Made by a program: the position numbers and the translations under genes
Part shown: positions 5,587 through 7,540 of the stretch, piece after piece
Layout of the letters: the number at the start of each line of letters is the position of its first letter
Position numbering within the stretch: position 1 is the stretch's first letter
The notes under the pieces: generated by a model
What the model saw: only the letters and a program-made list of their open reading frames with translations
Told to the model about the DNA's origin: nothing
Databases searched by the model: none
Origin: an uncultured Peptococcaceae bacterium
Lineage (GTDB): Bacteria; Bacillota; Dehalobacteriia; UBA4068; JAAVYR01
Assembly: GCA_949739465.1 (NCBI GenBank)
Contig: CATIYQ010000081.1
Location: 1 to 7,540, forward strand
DNA: 7,540 bases
Direction of reading: 5' to 3'

Positions 5587-7540
5587 TTATTCTCCGGTCT
5601 GAGCGCTGCCAAATCGTTCTTCAAAATCGTCCAGCGTCATCAGAATCGTTCTCGCTTTCGCCCCTTCCGAAGGACCGACAATACCGTTTTGCTCCATGAT
5701 ATCAATAAGACGTCCCGCTCTGGGATTACCAATGCGCATTCTTCTCTGCAAGAAACTGGTAGAGGCTTGTCCAGCCGTTAAGACCAAACGTACTGCTTCC
5801 ATAAAGAGCGGGTCGGTGTCTTCCACTTTCTCCTCTACTGCATGGCTGGTTACATCTACCACAGGGTCTAAATATTCCGGCTTACATTGATTTTTGCAAT
5901 AGCCAACCAAGTTTTGAATATCATCCTCAAAGATAATTGCACCCTGAACACGTAAAGGTTTTGCCATGCCGGCAGGATAATACAGCATATCCCCTTTTCC
6001 CAAGAGCCGTTCCGCCCCAGCCATGTCCAAGATGGTTCTGGAGTCGATTTGAGAGGAAACGGCAAAAGCAATACGAGAAGGAATATTTGCTTTGATTAAC
6101 CCCGTAATAACATCCACAGACGGTCTTTGGGTCGCAATCACCAGGTGAATGCCGGCAGCCCGCGCCATTTGCGCCAAACGGCAAATAGCGTCTTCCACAT
6201 CGCGAGCGGCTACCATCATCAAGTCGGCAAGTTCATCAATTAAAACGATAATCTGAGGCAGCGGAGCTTCAGGATGCAGCTCATTATATCTTTGAAAATC
6301 CTTTACCATATTTCCTGCAAAGAGAGAATAACGGTTTTCCATTTCATTGACGACCCATTTTAAGGCGGCAGCCGCTTTTTTCGGGTCGGTTACCACCGGC
6401 GCGATTAAGTGAGGAAGTCCTGCATATTGACTTAATTCCACTTTTTTGGGGTCTACCAACAAGAATTTAACTTCTTTCGGGGTGGCTTTATAGAGAATGC
6501 TGCAAATGAGCGTATTGATACATACACTTTTCCCGGAGCCTGTTGCCCCTGCTATCATCAGGTGAGGCATTTTTGCCAGGTCACCCACCAAGCATTCCCC
6601 GGAAATATCTTTGCCGAAACCTACACTAATTTTAGATTTTGCATTTTGGAAGTTTTCGCTTTCGATAACGTCACGGAAATATACGGTGGTAATTTCCCCT
6701 TTTGGCACTTCGATACCAACAACTGATTTTCCCGGCACAGGCGCTTCGATTCTCACTTGGGTTGCCGCTAGACCCAAAGCAATATCATCGGAAAGATTGA
6801 CAATTTTGCTTACTTTGACGCCCGGCGCCGGCTGCAACTCATAACGAACAACAGCAGGACCTGCTACCACCTGGGTCACCTTAGCAGAAATACCAAAATT
6901 TTTCAATGTTTGTTCCAATTTACCAATGTTTTCGGTGATAATGGCATTCATACGAGGACTTTTGGTATTGATTCCTGCTGTTAATAACTGAGGAGACGGC
7001 AACACATAAGGACGTTCTTGGGGATGTTCCGTTGCACTTTCCCCATTCGCCACAGCACCACAAGGTGCAGATTCTGTCGTCTTTGCATCTTCTTCGGCAG
7101 CCATTTCAGGTTGCGGGTCTGCTAAGTTATGGGTTTCAGCAGAAGAAATCATCACGATTTCTTCGTTTTCACTGATTGGCTCACGAACAATCACCTGTTC
7201 CTCTACCTGTTCAACAGATAACACATTCTCTTGGTCCAAGCTGTCAATGACAATTGGCAGTTCTTCCGAAACGAACTCTGCTGTCGTTTCTACTGTTGTT
7301 TCTACGGCAACGACAGTTTCTTTTTTATCCGATAATTTAGGTAAAAACTCCCGAGCAAAAGCATTTTCAACAGGGACTTTTCCTTCTATCGGCTGTTCTT
7401 TCGGCTCTGTTATCACTGGCGCTCTGTCTGTATGTTTGACGATAGGCTGCGCCACAGGAGGCTGGAATGTAATGCGTTTATCCAGGTTATTCCAGTCAGG
7501 GATTCCCTTGGCAGCAGCATTTTCCTCCTCCATTAGTAAC
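5587..7540 (-). CDS. ftsK: DNA translocase FtsK/SpoIIIE, partial (N-terminus beyond window)
   Basis: ATP-driven double-stranded DNA pump that moves chromosome termini through the closing division septum or sporulation septum. Numbering from the Met at 7533: an acidic, Thr/Val/Glu/Pro-rich linker spans about 1-180. The FtsK alpha region covers about 185-290. The RecA-like motor has Walker A GATGSGKS (329-336) and Walker B IIVLIDELADL (428-438, Asp433-Glu434), followed by the ATQRPSVDVITG segment (467-478). The winged-helix gamma domain that reads orientation sequences is at about 573-635. No membrane segment is visible, although family members of about 750-850 aa start with a four-helix membrane domain. 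The frame stays open upstream of Met7533 (CTA, TTA) to the window edge, so I treat that Met as internal. The stop is at 5587. The next gene has its own promoter, so this is probably a separate transcription unit. Confidence 0.96.
   Translation of the reverse strand, partial: LLMEEENAAAKGIPDWNNLDKRITFQPPVAQPIVKHTDRAPVITEPKEQPIEGKVPVENAFAREFLPKLSDKKETVVAVETTVETTAEFVSEELPIVIDSLDQENVLSVEQVEEQVIVREPISENEEIVMISSAETHNLADPQPEMAAEEDAKTTESAPCGAVANGESATEHPQERPYVLPSPQLLTAGINTKSPRMNAIITENIGKLEQTLKNFGISAKVTQVVAGPAVVRYELQPAPGVKVSKIVNLSDDIALGLAATQVRIEAPVPGKSVVGIEVPKGEITTVYFRDVIESENFQNAKSKISVGFGKDISGECLVGDLAKMPHLMIAGATGSGKSVCINTLICSILYKATPKEVKFLLVDPKKVELSQYAGLPHLIAPVVTDPKKAAAALKWVVNEMENRYSLFAGNMVKDFQRYNELHPEAPLPQIIVLIDELADLMMVAARDVEDAICRLAQMARAAGIHLVIATQRPSVDVITGLIKANIPSRIAFAVSSQIDSRTILDMAGAERLLGKGDMLYYPAGMAKPLRVQGAIIFEDDIQNLVGYCKNQCKPEYLDPVVDVTSHAVEEKVEDTDPLFMEAVRLVLTAGQASTSFLQRRMRIGNPRAGRLIDIMEQNGIVGPSEGAKARTILMTLDDFEERFGSAQTGE

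Noticed and set aside
7281..7316. Inverted repeat CTGTCGTT/AACGACAG with a 20-nt spacer inside ftsK
   Set aside because: It lies in the low-complexity Val-Glu-Thr-Thr linker and is best explained by repeated codons there. No T-tract or regulatory context is present.
7531..7533. ATG at 7533 as the true start of ftsK
   Set aside because: The frame remains open to the window edge, the product would lack the family's N-terminal membrane domain, and no ribosome-binding site can be seen in the few bases upstream.
1..7540. CRISPR array, insertion sequence or riboswitch
   Set aside because: I saw no spaced repeats, transposase frame, terminal inverted repeats or recognisable riboswitch core on either strand.

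Overview
The window reads almost entirely on the minus strand and looks like a low-to-mid GC Bacillota chromosome. The core gene order ftsK/spoIIIE - rodZ-like - rimO - pgsA - cinA(C-terminal) is typical of that phylum. A Negativicutes origin is possible, but I cannot prove it from 7.5 kb. In transcription order, the window runs from high to low coordinates.

Core block (7540 to about 1540). An FtsK/SpoIIIE DNA translocase enters from the right edge; its N-terminal membrane part lies outside the window. A 157-bp gap follows, holding an extended -10 promoter and a possible 12-codon leader ORF. This promoter probably drives a five-gene operon: rodZ-like cell-shape/HTH membrane protein, rimO (S12 methylthiotransferase), pgsA (phosphatidylglycerophosphate synthase), pncC/cinA C-terminal (NMN deamidase) and a small secreted lipoprotein with a GTG start. 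The stop of rimO abuts the ATG of pgsA, and the other gaps are 22-50 bp. The operon closes at a strong hairpin at 1546-1569.

Boundary (about 1360 to 1546). A tRNA-Leu(CAG) gene with encoded CCA has its own promoter, whose -35 box sits in the terminator of the previous operon. The tRNA is followed by its own hairpin terminator, which carries the -35 of a candidate promoter for the next gene.

Accessory segment (1 to about 1340). Base composition falls clearly: 60-base hand counts give about 28-37% G+C here, against 50-58% in samples of rimO and ftsK. A 342-aa protein of unknown function pairs an N-terminal DUF7662-type domain with a conserved but uncharacterised C-terminal helical domain. It is followed after 2 nt by a 57-aa, highly charged small protein. 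The junction contains a run of eight G, and a one-base slip there would fuse the two proteins in frame. This unusual two-gene unit, just 3' of a tRNA, is the best candidate for something undescribed. The sequence alone does not show what it does. Nothing firm can be called in bases 1-116.
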